Positions 44,830-55,168 of a stretch of DNA of 64,000 nt are shown in pieces. Origin of the DNA: a marine gamma proteobacterium HTCC2089 (GTDB lineage: Bacteria > Pseudomonadota > Gammaproteobacteria > Pseudomonadales > Azotimanducaceae); NCBI GenBank assembly GCA_905182905.1, contig CAJJDH010000025.1:1-64000 (forward strand). Direction: 5' to 3'. The notes under the pieces are model-generated. The model worked only from the letters and a program-made list of their open reading frames with translations. It ran no database searches and was not told the DNA's origin. Both the position numbers and the translations under genes were made by a program. The number at the start of each line of letters is the position of its first letter. The stretch's first letter is position 1.

Positions 44830-45420
44830 GTGAAAGATGTTTTGTTCGACAAAGCCTACTACGAAAAATTTTACCTCGATGCCAAAACACAGGCGGTATC
44901 TACCCAAGAGCAAGAACGGCAGGTCAACTTGATCCATGCGTACGTAAATTACCTACAAGTTGAAATCAGGAGCGTGCTAGATTTGGGCTGTGGATTAGGA
45001 GTTTTCCTACAGTGCTTGAAAGCTGCAATGCCAAATGTGGACACTACAGGAGTAGAGATCAGCGACTTTCTTTGCCACCAACACGGCTGGAGTAAAGGCA
45101 GCGTAGTGGATTTTGGCATTGATAGTGAGCAACAATATGACTTGGTGATTTGCAACGATGTGTTGGCCTATCTGAGTAATGCCCAGTGCGCCAAAGCGAT
45201 AAAAAATATCGCCAAATTGACCCGCCAATGCCTATATTTAAGCGTCTTAACAGAGGAGGATCTGCCGATCTGTGATCAACAATCTACTGACATGCGGCAG
45301 CAAATACGCTCAAGCCAGTGGTACAAAAAACAACTCGCAAAAGACTTTTGCAATGTTGGCGGAGGACTATTTATACGTAAACCCCTCTCAGTGCCTGTTT
45401 GGCAACTAGAACAAATTTAA
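44830..45420 (+). CDS. Class I SAM-dependent methyltransferase
   Basis: A 196-residue protein with the SAM motif VLDLGCGLGVFLQCLK near residues 41-56, an acidic residue on the following strand (TTGVEISDFL) and DLVICNDVLAYLS as the post-motif strand. It starts with GTG, with AAAGGG about nine bases upstream. Substrate is unknown. The 181 bases before it, shared with the divergent BCCT gene, show no clear promoter or hairpin. It lies 24 bases before the alpha/beta hydrolase on the same strand. Confidence 0.82.
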   Translation: MKDVLFDKAYYEKFYLDAKTQAVSTQEQERQVNLIHAYVNYLQVEIRSVLDLGCGLGVFLQCLKAAMPNVDTTGVEISDFLCHQHGWSKGSVVDFGIDSEQQYDLVICNDVLAYLSNAQCAKAIKNIAKLTRQCLYLSVLTEEDLPICDQQSTDMRQQIRSSQWYKKQLAKDFCNVGGGLFIRKPLSVPVWQLEQI

Positions 45421-45444
45421 ATTGATAGCGGGTGAAATTAACCA

Positions 45445-46368
45445 ATGACAGAACCATTTTTTCTGCGGCGCAAAGGCCACCGTATCAATGTCCGCCACTG
45501 GACCTGCGATGAGGCTAAAGCAAATATTCTTATTGCCCACGGTATGGGCGAGCATAGTGGTCGCTACACAGCACTAGGGGAACTATTGGCGAGCAAGGGT
45601 TTTAACGTACTAGCCCATGATCAACGCGGTCATGGCGGCAGTATTTTTGGCTCTACGCAACCTGGGGATATGGGGTACAACGGCTGGAATGAAACTTTAG
45701 AGGATCTTAAATTTCTCCAAGACTGGCTTAAACAAAAGTACACAAAACCCACTGTCCTTATTGGCCACAGTATGGGTGCAATGCTGGCACAACAGTACTT
45801 TTATACATACGGTCAATCTCTAAAAGGCATAGTTCTAAGCGGGTCAACCGGGCACATACCAACCGTTATCAGCTTCATAGCCCAAACTATTGCCAAATTT
45901 GATACATGGCGCTTCGACCCGGCGGCCCAAAGCCCTTGGCTGAGTAAAAATTTGTTTAGCGCAAACAACCGTTCCTTCGCGCAAGCCGGAGACAGCAACG
46001 GCGGATTCGCTTGGCTAAGCCGAGATAAACAGGAAGTAGCCAAATACATCGCCGACCCATATTGCGGTGCGATACTTAACGCCGACGGACTTGCAGGCAT
46101 GTTCAGTGGCCTAAGCAAAAGCACGCAAAAAGCCAACATAGCCTGCATCAATAAAGATGTACCCGTCTTAATCATTTCTGGCGAAGAAGACCCTGTACAC
46201 AGTAAAGGTCGCGGCATTAAGACGCTAAGCAAACGCTACACCAAAGCGGGGATCAAAGTGACAACAAAAATCTATTCCGCAGGACGGCATGAAATGTTTA
46301 ACGAAACAAATCGCGATGAAGTCTATGCTGACCTCCTACATTGGTTGGATGGCCTAAACTATGACTGA
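45445..46368 (+). CDS. Alpha/beta hydrolase (monoacylglycerol lipase-like)
   Basis: A 307-residue serine hydrolase. HGMGEHSGRY (oxyanion region, residues 32-41), HDQRGHGGS, the nucleophile Ser109 in IGHSMGAMLAQQ, Asp in ISGEEDPVHS and His in AGRHEMFNE form a complete triad in the order usual for Hydrolase_4/monoglyceride lipase proteins. It cleaves esters, possibly monoacylglycerols or lysophospholipids. GGGTGA precedes the start. It overlaps the following amidase by eight bases. Confidence 0.9.
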   Translation: MTEPFFLRRKGHRINVRHWTCDEAKANILIAHGMGEHSGRYTALGELLASKGFNVLAHDQRGHGGSIFGSTQPGDMGYNGWNETLEDLKFLQDWLKQKYTKPTVLIGHSMGAMLAQQYFYTYGQSLKGIVLSGSTGHIPTVISFIAQTIAKFDTWRFDPAAQSPWLSKNLFSANNRSFAQAGDSNGGFAWLSRDKQEVAKYIADPYCGAILNADGLAGMFSGLSKSTQKANIACINKDVPVLIISGEEDPVHSKGRGIKTLSKRYTKAGIKVTTKIYSAGRHEMFNETNRDEVYADLLHWLDGLNYD

Positions 46369-47797
46369 CACCACGCAAATGCCTGAACCTATCTGGGACG
46401 ATGCAATTTCGCTCTGTGCAGATCTGCAAAGTGGCGTTGTTGACGCTGTAACCGTTATGGAAAACGTCTACGCGCGTATTACGGCACTGAACCCAAAGCT
46501 CAATGCCATAGTCAACTTACTCGACTACGATGATGCACTAGCACTAGCACGCCAAGCAGACACAGTACCTATTGCTGTCAGAGGCATACTGCATGGATTG
46601 CCTATGGCATTGAAAGATGCTGTTGCTACCAAAGGCTTTCCCACAACGTGGGGTTTTAAACCGTTTGCAGATCGAATTGAAAGCAACGATGACGCCTTAG
46701 CCAGTCGGCTACGCGAAGCCGGGGCAATCTTTATTGGTCATACCAACATGCCCGAGTTTGGCTTTGGTTCTAGCACCTTCAACTCGCTATTTGGGACCAC
46801 TTTAAATCCCTACGACACAAGCAAAACCGCCGGCGGTAGTAGTGGTGGTGCCGCAGTAGCCTTAGCAGCGCAAATGCTACCTCTGGCAGATGGTAGCGAC
46901 TTAGGTGGCTCCTTGCGTAACCCAGCTAGCTTTTGCAATGTAGTTGGCTTTAGGCCGTCCATTGGGCGTATGCCATTTAACAGAAATTATGCTTGGTACG
47001 GGCGTATGGTCACCACTGGCCCCATGGCCAAAACTGTCAAGGACACCACACTGCTATTTACAGCTATGGCAGGACCAGACGACATTGACCCTTTAACCTT
47101 ACCTGAACCAGGGCATAGCTTTTTCGACGCATTAAGCGCAACTCAAGATCCAAGTAAACTCAAAATCGCATTAAGCACTGACTTAGGTTGTCTGGAGATA
47201 GACCCAGAGGTTGCCCAAATTATTGAATCTGCCGGGCAAGCTTTTAGCGCCCTTGGCGCAACGGTTAACAAAGATGAGCCCAACTTAGAAGGCGCTATGG
47301 AAGCCTTCCAAGTCCAGCGTGCGGCCGGTCTGCGCCCGCTAGGGCAGAATCTGGAGGCAAATTTCCCTAACTGGAGAGAGCACGCTAAAGATACCGCCAT
47401 CTGGAATATTGAGAAGGGAGAGCAGCTTAGCGCCGATGAAATCATGCAGGCGGAAACTACGCGGACAAAAATTTACGCTCGAGCAGTGAGCTTTTTTCAA
47501 CGCTACGATGCCCTTATTCTACCTGCAGCTCAGGTGCCACCTTTTAACGCAGATGAGCAGTGGGTAAAAGAAATCAACGGCGTAACAATGCAAACCTACC
47601 TGGACTGGATGTCGGTTTGTTGCATGATCACGGTAACAGGCTTACCGGCAATATCCGTACCCGCAGGCTTCACAAAAAACGGCTTACCCGTAGGCGTGCA
47701 AATTGTTGGTAAGCCCCGTGGAGATCTTGCATTGCTACAAATTGCGCAATTGTTTGAGGACGCAACAAAACACTATCTAAAAGCGCCATCACTGTGA
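46361..47797 (+). CDS. Amidase signature family enzyme
   Basis: A 478-residue amidase with the triad in GLPMALKDAVATKG (Lys near 83), AGGSSGGAAVALAAQ (cis-Ser) and GSDLGGSLRNPAS (nucleophile). It starts inside the alpha/beta hydrolase gene. Its core is closer by eye to the amidase at 22964 than to the one at 41570 (both read GSD-x-GGS-x-RNPA). Together with the upstream esterase and the downstream PIG-L deacetylase it forms a hydrolase group that may act on one N-acyl substrate. Confidence 0.9.
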   Translation: MTDTTQMPEPIWDDAISLCADLQSGVVDAVTVMENVYARITALNPKLNAIVNLLDYDDALALARQADTVPIAVRGILHGLPMALKDAVATKGFPTTWGFKPFADRIESNDDALASRLREAGAIFIGHTNMPEFGFGSSTFNSLFGTTLNPYDTSKTAGGSSGGAAVALAAQMLPLADGSDLGGSLRNPASFCNVVGFRPSIGRMPFNRNYAWYGRMVTTGPMAKTVKDTTLLFTAMAGPDDIDPLTLPEPGHSFFDALSATQDPSKLKIALSTDLGCLEIDPEVAQIIESAGQAFSALGATVNKDEPNLEGAMEAFQVQRAAGLRPLGQNLEANFPNWREHAKDTAIWNIEKGEQLSADEIMQAETTRTKIYARAVSFFQRYDALILPAAQVPPFNADEQWVKEINGVTMQTYLDWMSVCCMITVTGLPAISVPAGFTKNGLPVGVQIVGKPRGDLALLQIAQLFEDATKHYLKAPSL

Positions 47798-47835
47798 AAT
47801 TAGCGCTCCAATAACTGCCCAATAGGTCGACGAAA

Positions 47836-48612
47836 ATGGCACCTAAGCGAAAACTTCTATTTGTCGCCGCCCACCCCGATGATGCGGAATTCTGTGCTGG
47901 AGGGCTGATCAGTGCATGGAGTGAAGTAGGACATCTAGTAAAGATCCTTTGCCTAACCAATGGCAATGCCGGTCACCATAAGACCCCACCAGATGAGCTC
48001 GCCAAGCGCAGAGCGGAGGAAGCCAAATCATCTGCCGATATAATTGGCGCAGAATTAGAGATTTGGGATCAGCCAGACGGCGAGTTAACACCTAGTGTTG
48101 AGCTCAGAAAAAAACTCATCGGTTGCATTCGCTCATTTGCACCGGATCTTATCGTCACGCACAGAGTTGCAGATTATCACCCTGACCATCGTGCAACGGG
48201 GCAACTAGTACAGGACTCTGCGTATCTACTACAGGTACCCGCCATAGAACCAAACTTCCCTGCTATGCGGCAAATGCCAGCAATTTTACTCGCCTATGAT
48301 CGTTTTCAAGATCCGCGCCCCCATCGTTTAGACTGGGTCATCGATATAGCCGCGCAACTCGAAACCGTGCTGGAAATGCTGACGTGCCATCAAACCCAAG
48401 TATTTGAGTGGCTGCCCAGAATAATGGGCAAAACCGTAAACGCTGAAAATAGACAAATCTGGCTGCGGGAGTTTTATTCAGCTAAACCAGAAGCGGTAGC
48501 AAAACTTGCAAGAAAAAATTCAGGTATTGCAGATTTAGCTTTTGCTGAAGGCTTTGAAGTATCAGAATATGGCGGGCGCTTTAACTCAGCTGATTTCAAC
48601 TTTCTAAATTAA
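47836..48612 (+). CDS. PIG-L (LmbE-like) family N-deacetylase
   Basis: A 258-residue zinc deacetylase. The metal motif AAHPDDAEFCAGG (residues 12-24) and the later His in DYHPDHRATGQL are as expected. Family members remove acetyl from GlcNAc-containing compounds, including BshB in bacillithiol and MshB in mycothiol synthesis. There are no other bacillithiol genes here, so a catabolic role with the neighbouring amidase is as likely. It lies 38 bases behind the amidase and 10 before a small membrane protein. Confidence 0.9.
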   Translation: MAPKRKLLFVAAHPDDAEFCAGGLISAWSEVGHLVKILCLTNGNAGHHKTPPDELAKRRAEEAKSSADIIGAELEIWDQPDGELTPSVELRKKLIGCIRSFAPDLIVTHRVADYHPDHRATGQLVQDSAYLLQVPAIEPNFPAMRQMPAILLAYDRFQDPRPHRLDWVIDIAAQLETVLEMLTCHQTQVFEWLPRIMGKTVNAENRQIWLREFYSAKPEAVAKLARKNSGIADLAFAEGFEVSEYGGRFNSADFNFLN

Positions 48613-48622
48613 GCACACCACT

Positions 48623-49090
48623 ATGACCGATAATAATTCATCACCTAAGCAGTTACCCCAACTCTACTCCTTACCCGCTATCGGCGTAGCCACATTCTTT
48701 GGCTCGCTCTTAGCTGGCGGCTACCTGATAAGCGAAAACTATCGGGCTTTAGGTATGCGGCAACTCGGTTATATCACCCTAGGCGTTACTTTTGTTGCTT
48801 TCTGCCTGAGCTCAGTTGCGGTAGCTAATCTGATTGAACCTGCGATAACTCAGGAAGGCGAGATAGTCAGCCTGGACCTAACAATTCCTTTGTTAGTTAA
48901 TATCGCACAAGTGGTAGCCCTCATAGTTATCACAAATATAGTCCAAGGCAGTATGCTGGCAACCTTCACCCAGATGCAGGGGCGCTTTCATTCCTTTTGG
49001 CGGGCGGTGGGCATGGGGCTTGTGGCCTACTTAGTCATGGCCACTGTCGCATTTGTAATCTTAAATACGCTTGGTTTAATCCAAGCCTAA
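48623..49090 (+). CDS. Small integral membrane protein of unknown function
   Basis: A 155-residue protein with four hydrophobic segments at about residues 17-36 (IGVATFFGSLLAGGYLI), 47-68, 86-107 and 125-149. The pattern is not one I can assign to a family. It sits ten bases after the PIG-L gene on the same strand and may be co-transcribed. It ends in a stretch with five CTAG sites. Confidence 0.7.
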   Translation: MTDNNSSPKQLPQLYSLPAIGVATFFGSLLAGGYLISENYRALGMRQLGYITLGVTFVAFCLSSVAVANLIEPAITQEGEIVSLDLTIPLLVNIAQVVALIVITNIVQGSMLATFTQMQGRFHSFWRAVGMGLVAYLVMATVAFVILNTLGLIQA

Positions 49091-49091
49091 G

Positions 49092-49131
49092 CTAGGCGGC
49101 CTAGAAGCCTAGGTAGCCTAGGTAGCCTAGG
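49092..49131. repeat. CTAG array with 9-bp repeat at a convergent gene end
   Basis: Five CTAG tetramers lie in 40 bases. The last 26 bases consist of AGCCTAGGT twice followed by AGCCTAGG, each unit holding the palindrome CCTAGG. The array fills most of the gap between the membrane protein and the convergent sulfotransferase. It may act as a bidirectional terminator or protein-binding site. Confidence 0.7.
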
Positions 49132-49152
49132 CTGTAAGTTTGCTACAAGACC

Positions 49153-49788
49153 TTACTTAGTCCAGCGCCGGTTGAAGTCTTCAGTAGAGTTAACCCGCGG
49201 ATAATCCGCAGAAGGAACGGGTTGTTGTAAAAATTCACAAAGTGGCTCCCAGCCATCACCCGGTCGATAGACTAATAAATTATTTGGGTCCACTGTGTCT
49301 ATTACTTCTTCATTGTGTTGCTCGTAACAGGCTATGACATGATCTTTGTCGTCCATGCGCCCACCAAAGACACCATCCCAAATAACTTCGTAAACCATTG
49401 CGGAGCGAGCGAGAGCTTCTACATCTTTTCTATTTTCAGCGTCTAAGCGCGCACGCTCTGAGGCACGCCAAATAGTGTTCATTACGCTTGCATACCACTT
49501 ATCGGAATCGCGTAGTGACAAAATCACTCGTGCCTCAGGGTACGCTTGCATTTGCTCTCGCCAATAATTTGAGGACGGCCAGTCAACAGAAGCCTTGTAA
49601 CCTGCAAAAAGTTGCTCCCAATCGACCCTTTGACCTTCCGCTATTTTAGTCCACAGCTTACTGTGAGATGGATTTAGCGGCACTTCCATCATGTGATAGC
49701 ACTTATCAAAACCCAGTGTTTCTAGGGCAAATTTGAGCGACAAAGTGCCCGTGCGACCGAACCCTGCACCAATTACTTCTATAGCCAT
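49153..49788 (-). CDS. Sulfotransferase family protein
   Basis: A 211-residue P-loop protein. It begins with the PAPS-binding motif GAGFGRTGTLSLKFAL (residues 7-22), and VILSLRDSDKWYASV near residue 88 gives the 3-phosphate-binding Arg and Ser. The group is the DUF-type sulfotransferases common in eukaryotes and marine bacteria, of unknown acceptor. AGGGA precedes the ATG. It stands after the amidohydrolase on the same strand with a 91-base gap. Confidence 0.88.
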   Translation of the reverse strand: MAIEVIGAGFGRTGTLSLKFALETLGFDKCYHMMEVPLNPSHSKLWTKIAEGQRVDWEQLFAGYKASVDWPSSNYWREQMQAYPEARVILSLRDSDKWYASVMNTIWRASERARLDAENRKDVEALARSAMVYEVIWDGVFGGRMDDKDHVIACYEQHNEEVIDTVDPNNLLVYRPGDGWEPLCEFLQQPVPSADYPRVNSTEDFNRRWTK

Positions 49789-49879
49789 ATTTCCCTACTT
49801 GCTTGTTTTACTGATTGATAACTGTCTTATAACAGGGAGTTATCTGCTAAATACAAACTTGTTTATTGAAACCACTTAG

Positions 49880-50889
49880 CTAGATCAACCGATAAGCTTG
49901 ACTAGCGGCATCATGAAACAGCCATTGCTGATCTGCTTGAGTGTATTTCTGTGCAATTTTTTTAAACGCATTCCAAAGCACATGGTATGAGCAACTTTGC
50001 TTATCAACTGGAAAGTTGCTTTCAAACATACAACGCTCTGGGCCAAATACTTTTATGGCATAGTCATGGTAGCGCCCCGTAGTGGCAACTATTTCGTCTG
50101 ACGAAGGTGGCATATCTCGTTTGTGCAATCCAAAGCCGTTTATAGGCATTACTATGCCACCTAGTTTGGCAACCACATTAGGACATGTGGCTAACTGCGC
50201 TACATCTTTTTGCCATTGATTGAAGATCTCCTCGCCCTTACCTGAGTAAGGTCCAATACCCAAAGGTCCGCCGAAATGGTCGAATACAATGGTTACCTTT
50301 GGGAAGGCCTTGGCTAAAACGGTAAGGTCTGTAATTTGCGGGTGATACAACCAAGCATCAAAACTCAGGCCACGCTTTTCTAGTTGTGCAAAACCTCGCT
50401 GAAATTTTTCCTCAAGGAACAAGTTTTCTGTAGGTTTGGTATGAGAATTACGTATAGCTTCGCTAGCATCCCAACCTGCCGCATGACGAATACCCCGAAA
50501 TCTTGGAGATGCGACTATGTGCGCATCTAAGACGGGGCCCACATCGTCGCCTAATGTCAGATCAGCGTAGCTGACAATTCCAGCACAAAGTTTTGCAGGT
50601 CCGTACTGACCCGACGCTGACATTGCGGCTATGCCATTAACGAACTCAGTTTCTCCTACGGGCGCCATCGCTTTGTCCACGCTTGCGTTGTACATGGAGC
50701 CGCACTCGACAAAAACCGTGCTCACCACATTATGTCCCTGACCAATATCTGCTAACAGCTCTGGCAATAAATAGGCGTTAAGGTCATGGTCCCACAAATG
50801 ATGGTGGGGGTCGCAAATCTCGCGCTCGGCATCAATTACATCCTCGCGGAGTTGATCAAGCCATAGATTTATCTGTGCCGAGGCAGGCA

Positions 50890-50890
<1 letters not shown>
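49880..50890 (-). CDS. Amidohydrolase family (TIM barrel) protein
   Basis: A 336-residue amidohydrolase-2 type protein. The motif EREICDPHHHLWDHD near residue 20 is the first metal or substrate motif, and VFDHFGGPLG and MFESNFPVDK hold further ligands. This type contains lactonases and decarboxylases, such as 2-pyrone-4,6-dicarboxylate hydrolase. Its ATG overlaps the preceding dehydrogenase stop by one base (TAATG), so the two are translationally coupled. The pair may handle an aldehyde-derived lactone; substrate unknown. Confidence 0.87.
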
Positions 50891-51999
<1,109 letters not shown>

Positions 52000-52304
52000 C
52001 TAACTTCCTCTTTTGGCTGCAGCCTTATGCTGCGACCTACTAACTAATAGGTTCCAGACCGTACTACAGATCTTACAGCTCCAAACGACACTGACGATAA
52101 ACGCAGGCACCCTCAGACCTCGCACTACATTTAGGCTCAATGTCTAAACCAGCTTAATTGGGCCTTGATCTACTCCTTATAACCCAAGTCAGTTTTATTA
52201 TGCAATGTACAAACTGAGCATCAATAAACCTATGACTACTGCTAAACTGCATCGATGATTTTTCTTGCCAGCCACAAATTTCGTAACAAGTCTTTGGTCA
52301 CTCT
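52000..52304. other. Divergent intergenic region
   Basis: A 305-base gap between the leftward formaldehyde dehydrogenase gene and the rightward SulP carrier. It must contain promoters for both. I see short AT-rich tracts but no persuasive promoter pair, no hairpin of note and no small gene. Confidence 0.6.
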
Positions 52305-54080
52305 ATGCGGCTAGGTATGCGTATTGCACTTAGCCTACGAAGCTGGCGAAACTTTGTACCCCTAATTGGTGTACTCACCCACTATCGCCGACATGATCTG
52401 AGCCATGACCTACTGGCGGGGTTAGTTGTTGGAATGGTGACAATACCTCAGGCGGTAGCTTACGCTTACTTGGCCGGCGTACCGCCTCAGTCGGGGCTGT
52501 ATGCGTGTCTACTACCTATGGTGATCTACGCCATTTTCGGCAGTTCTAAACAAATGGTAGTCGGCCCGGTAGCAGTGGCTGCTTTGCTAGTAGCTGCCAC
52601 CGTCAGTGAATACGCGCCCAAATATAGCGATGCCTACTTAGCCATCACCTCAGTTTTGTGTCTGCAAATTGCGGGAATTTTATGGTTGCTTAGACTTTCC
52701 CAAATGGGCGGTCTGGTGAACTTACTTAGCCACCCGGTGATTACAGGATTTGTAAACGCTGCCGCCATACTAATTATAGTCAGCCAGCTGCCCGGTTTAA
52801 GTGGCATAGCGCTAGGAGATGCTGAAAGCCCGTTGGCTGATTTAGCCAATCTAATTGGCGCCGTCGACCAGTTAGAGCCCTTAACTCTAGCATTTGGGCT
52901 GAGCACTCTGGCCTTCCTTGTCGCCAGCAAAAGAATAATTGCCAAATGCCTAACATTGATCGGCGTGGAAGAAACCCAAGATCATCCCGCGACACGAACC
53001 GGACCAATGTTAGCCGCTGTCATAAGTATTATTTTAGTCAGCTTTCTGGGGCTAAATGGCAACCTACAGACTGTTGGCTTTGTACCGGCTGGACTCCCTA
53101 CTCTTGTATGGCCGAACTTTGACCTAGCATTATGGTTAAACCTCATGCCTGCGGCAGCGATAATCGCAATCATTACTTACGTAGAAAGTTATTCTATTGG
53201 TACAACACTTGCTGCAAAACAGCAGACACGCATAAATCCTCACCAAGAATTATTCGCCTTAGGAGCGGCTAACATGGGCGCGGCAATAACTGGTGCGTAT
53301 CCGGTAGCCGGTTCTTTTTCGCGCTCCAGTGTCAATTACTCAGCAGGCGCGCGAACACCACTGAGTTCACTGTTCTGTGCACTTGTGGTGGTTCTTACAC
53401 TGACCTTCCTCACAGGCCTATTTGCCAACCTACCCAAAGCGGTATTGGCTGCAATTGTCATTGTCTCAGTGATCGGTCTAATTGACTTCAAGAGCTCGCG
53501 TAAACACTGGTCCGTTTACCGGCACGACAGCTGGACAGAATTAGCCACCATGTCACTGGTGCTTATTTTTGGGGTGGAAGTTGGTCTACTTGCAGGCGTG
53601 GGCATATCAATTGCGTTATTTATACGCAGTTCTAGCCAACCTAATATCACTCAGGTTGGTCGCCTTGATGACTCTGAACATTTTCGATCAGTGAAGCGCT
53701 TTGAAGTCACAACTTACCCAAACATTCTGGCGCTCCGCGTAGACGAAAACATTTTCTTTGCCAACGCTACACAGATAGAAGATAGATTGCTCAGACGCGC
53801 ACTAAGGCGCAAAGACACCAAACATCTTGTTGTCGTGTGCAGTTCGGTGAATATGATCGATGCCACCGGTTTAATGATGCTGTACCGACTTAACAGTCAC
53901 CTGGCTGAGGCGAACATTTCGCTGAGTTTGAGCGACGTCAAAGGCCCGCTGATGAAACAGCTGAGTAATACAGATATTACTCAATCCATTAGCGGCGAGG
54001 TTTTCTTCAACACTGACCAAGCGATTAAGCAGCTAGCGCCAAATTCTCAATTAGCAGATCAGCCGCATGAAAATACTTGA
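52305..54080 (+). CDS. SulP family anion transporter with STAS domain
   Basis: A 591-residue protein. About eleven hydrophobic segments cover residues 45-440, including DLLAGLVVGMVTIPQAVAYA, the standard SulP segment with the amphipathic entry helix. A STAS domain follows at about 465-575, with VVVCSSVNMIDATGLMML holding the usual loop where regulation occurs. It imports sulfate, bicarbonate or a carboxylate. The gene overlaps lptG by 14 bases. The ATG at 52317 is an alternative start. Confidence 0.92.
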   Translation: MRLGMRIALSLRSWRNFVPLIGVLTHYRRHDLSHDLLAGLVVGMVTIPQAVAYAYLAGVPPQSGLYACLLPMVIYAIFGSSKQMVVGPVAVAALLVAATVSEYAPKYSDAYLAITSVLCLQIAGILWLLRLSQMGGLVNLLSHPVITGFVNAAAILIIVSQLPGLSGIALGDAESPLADLANLIGAVDQLEPLTLAFGLSTLAFLVASKRIIAKCLTLIGVEETQDHPATRTGPMLAAVISIILVSFLGLNGNLQTVGFVPAGLPTLVWPNFDLALWLNLMPAAAIIAIITYVESYSIGTTLAAKQQTRINPHQELFALGAANMGAAITGAYPVAGSFSRSSVNYSAGARTPLSSLFCALVVVLTLTFLTGLFANLPKAVLAAIVIVSVIGLIDFKSSRKHWSVYRHDSWTELATMSLVLIFGVEVGLLAGVGISIALFIRSSSQPNITQVGRLDDSEHFRSVKRFEVTTYPNILALRVDENIFFANATQIEDRLLRRALRRKDTKHLVVVCSSVNMIDATGLMMLYRLNSHLAEANISLSLSDVKGPLMKQLSNTDITQSISGEVFFNTDQAIKQLAPNSQLADQPHENT

Positions 54081-55137
54081 CGGCTATCTAACGCGAGTTG
54101 CCACCTTAGCAGTATTCCTGACGCTATTATCTTTGGTCAGTATCACCAGTCTTTTTGCGCTTTTTGAAGAGTTGGGTGAAAGCCAAGCTACATATGGTTT
54201 TCTTGACGCGCTTGTCTATTTGGCGCAAACACTGCCGCGAAGAATCGACGAGCTACTCATCTATTGTGTATTCCTTGGCTATTTGCTTGCCCTCGGCGCT
54301 CTTGCCGAGAACGGAGAATTGACCGCTGCCAGAGTCGCTGGCGTATCGCCAATGCGCCTATTGGCCGGGCTGCTACCGTCACTGACAATCTGTCTCATTG
54401 TAAGCTTCAGCTTGAGCGAATATCTGGCACCAACGGGAGAGCAAGCAGGTGAGCGCGGCAAACAACAGGCGCAGTATGGGGAAAATGCACTCAGCCAAAG
54501 CGGTGGTTTATGGTTTCGCGATGGCGGCGAATACGTGCAAATTAGTAGCCTTGAGGCGAATGGCGATCTCGCTGGCGTTGTACGTTATTCGGTAAATGAT
54601 GCACATCAGCTCACCCAAAGCCTTAAAGCTGAATCAGCAAAGTATGATGAAAGTGTTAGCGCGTGGACTCTCTATAACGGCACCGTTACGCAGCTCGGCG
54701 ATGTCACTACGCAAACAGTAGAATTCGAAAAAATGTCATGGCAGACCCCCATGACCCCAGAACTTTTGGCTAGCCAAGCATTTTTAGAACCGCGCAAGAT
54801 GCCGTTATTAGGTATTCATAAGCAAATAGCATTCTTGGAACAACAGAGTTTACCTGCTACCGAATACAAACTAGTTTATTGGTCGCGAATACTAAAACCT
54901 CTGACTTTCTTTGGCATGGCGCTATTAGCCCTAGCTATTGTCATTGGACCACTCCGCAGCTCAGGCATGGGTCAACGTTTGACCATTGGGATATTTGTTG
55001 GACTAGGCTTCAAGTACTTACAGGATCTTTTTGCCCCCACAGCCATAGTCTTCGGCGTTCCGGCTATCATTGCCGTAGCACTACCAACGATTATTTTTGC
55101 GCTGGCAGCACATTCGCTGATTAGGCGTTACGCCTAA
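54067..55137 (+). CDS. lptG: LPS export permease LptG (YjgQ) family
   Basis: A 356-residue LptF/LptG-type permease. Two hydrophobic segments at the N-terminus (VATLAVFLTLLSLVSITSLFAL and YCVFLGYLLALGALAENGEL) with the conserved segment ELTAARVAGVSPMRLL contacting the ATPase, a periplasmic beta-jellyroll in the middle (residues 130-260) and a third group of segments at the end. It pairs with LptF and LptB to extract LPS from the inner membrane. Its usual partner lptF is not next to it; it follows sulP with a 14-base overlap. Confidence 0.9.
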   Translation: MKILDGYLTRVATLAVFLTLLSLVSITSLFALFEELGESQATYGFLDALVYLAQTLPRRIDELLIYCVFLGYLLALGALAENGELTAARVAGVSPMRLLAGLLPSLTICLIVSFSLSEYLAPTGEQAGERGKQQAQYGENALSQSGGLWFRDGGEYVQISSLEANGDLAGVVRYSVNDAHQLTQSLKAESAKYDESVSAWTLYNGTVTQLGDVTTQTVEFEKMSWQTPMTPELLASQAFLEPRKMPLLGIHKQIAFLEQQSLPATEYKLVYWSRILKPLTFFGMALLALAIVIGPLRSSGMGQRLTIGIFVGLGFKYLQDLFAPTAIVFGVPAIIAVALPTIIFALAAHSLIRRYA

Positions 55138-55168
55138 CCCGTACGACCGGACGCCTATATTCTCGCAC

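Noticed and set aside
47836-48612. Bacillithiol or mycothiol synthesis role for the PIG-L protein
   Set aside because: No glycosyltransferase or ligase genes of those pathways are near; glutathione enzymes in the window indicate glutathione as the thiol.
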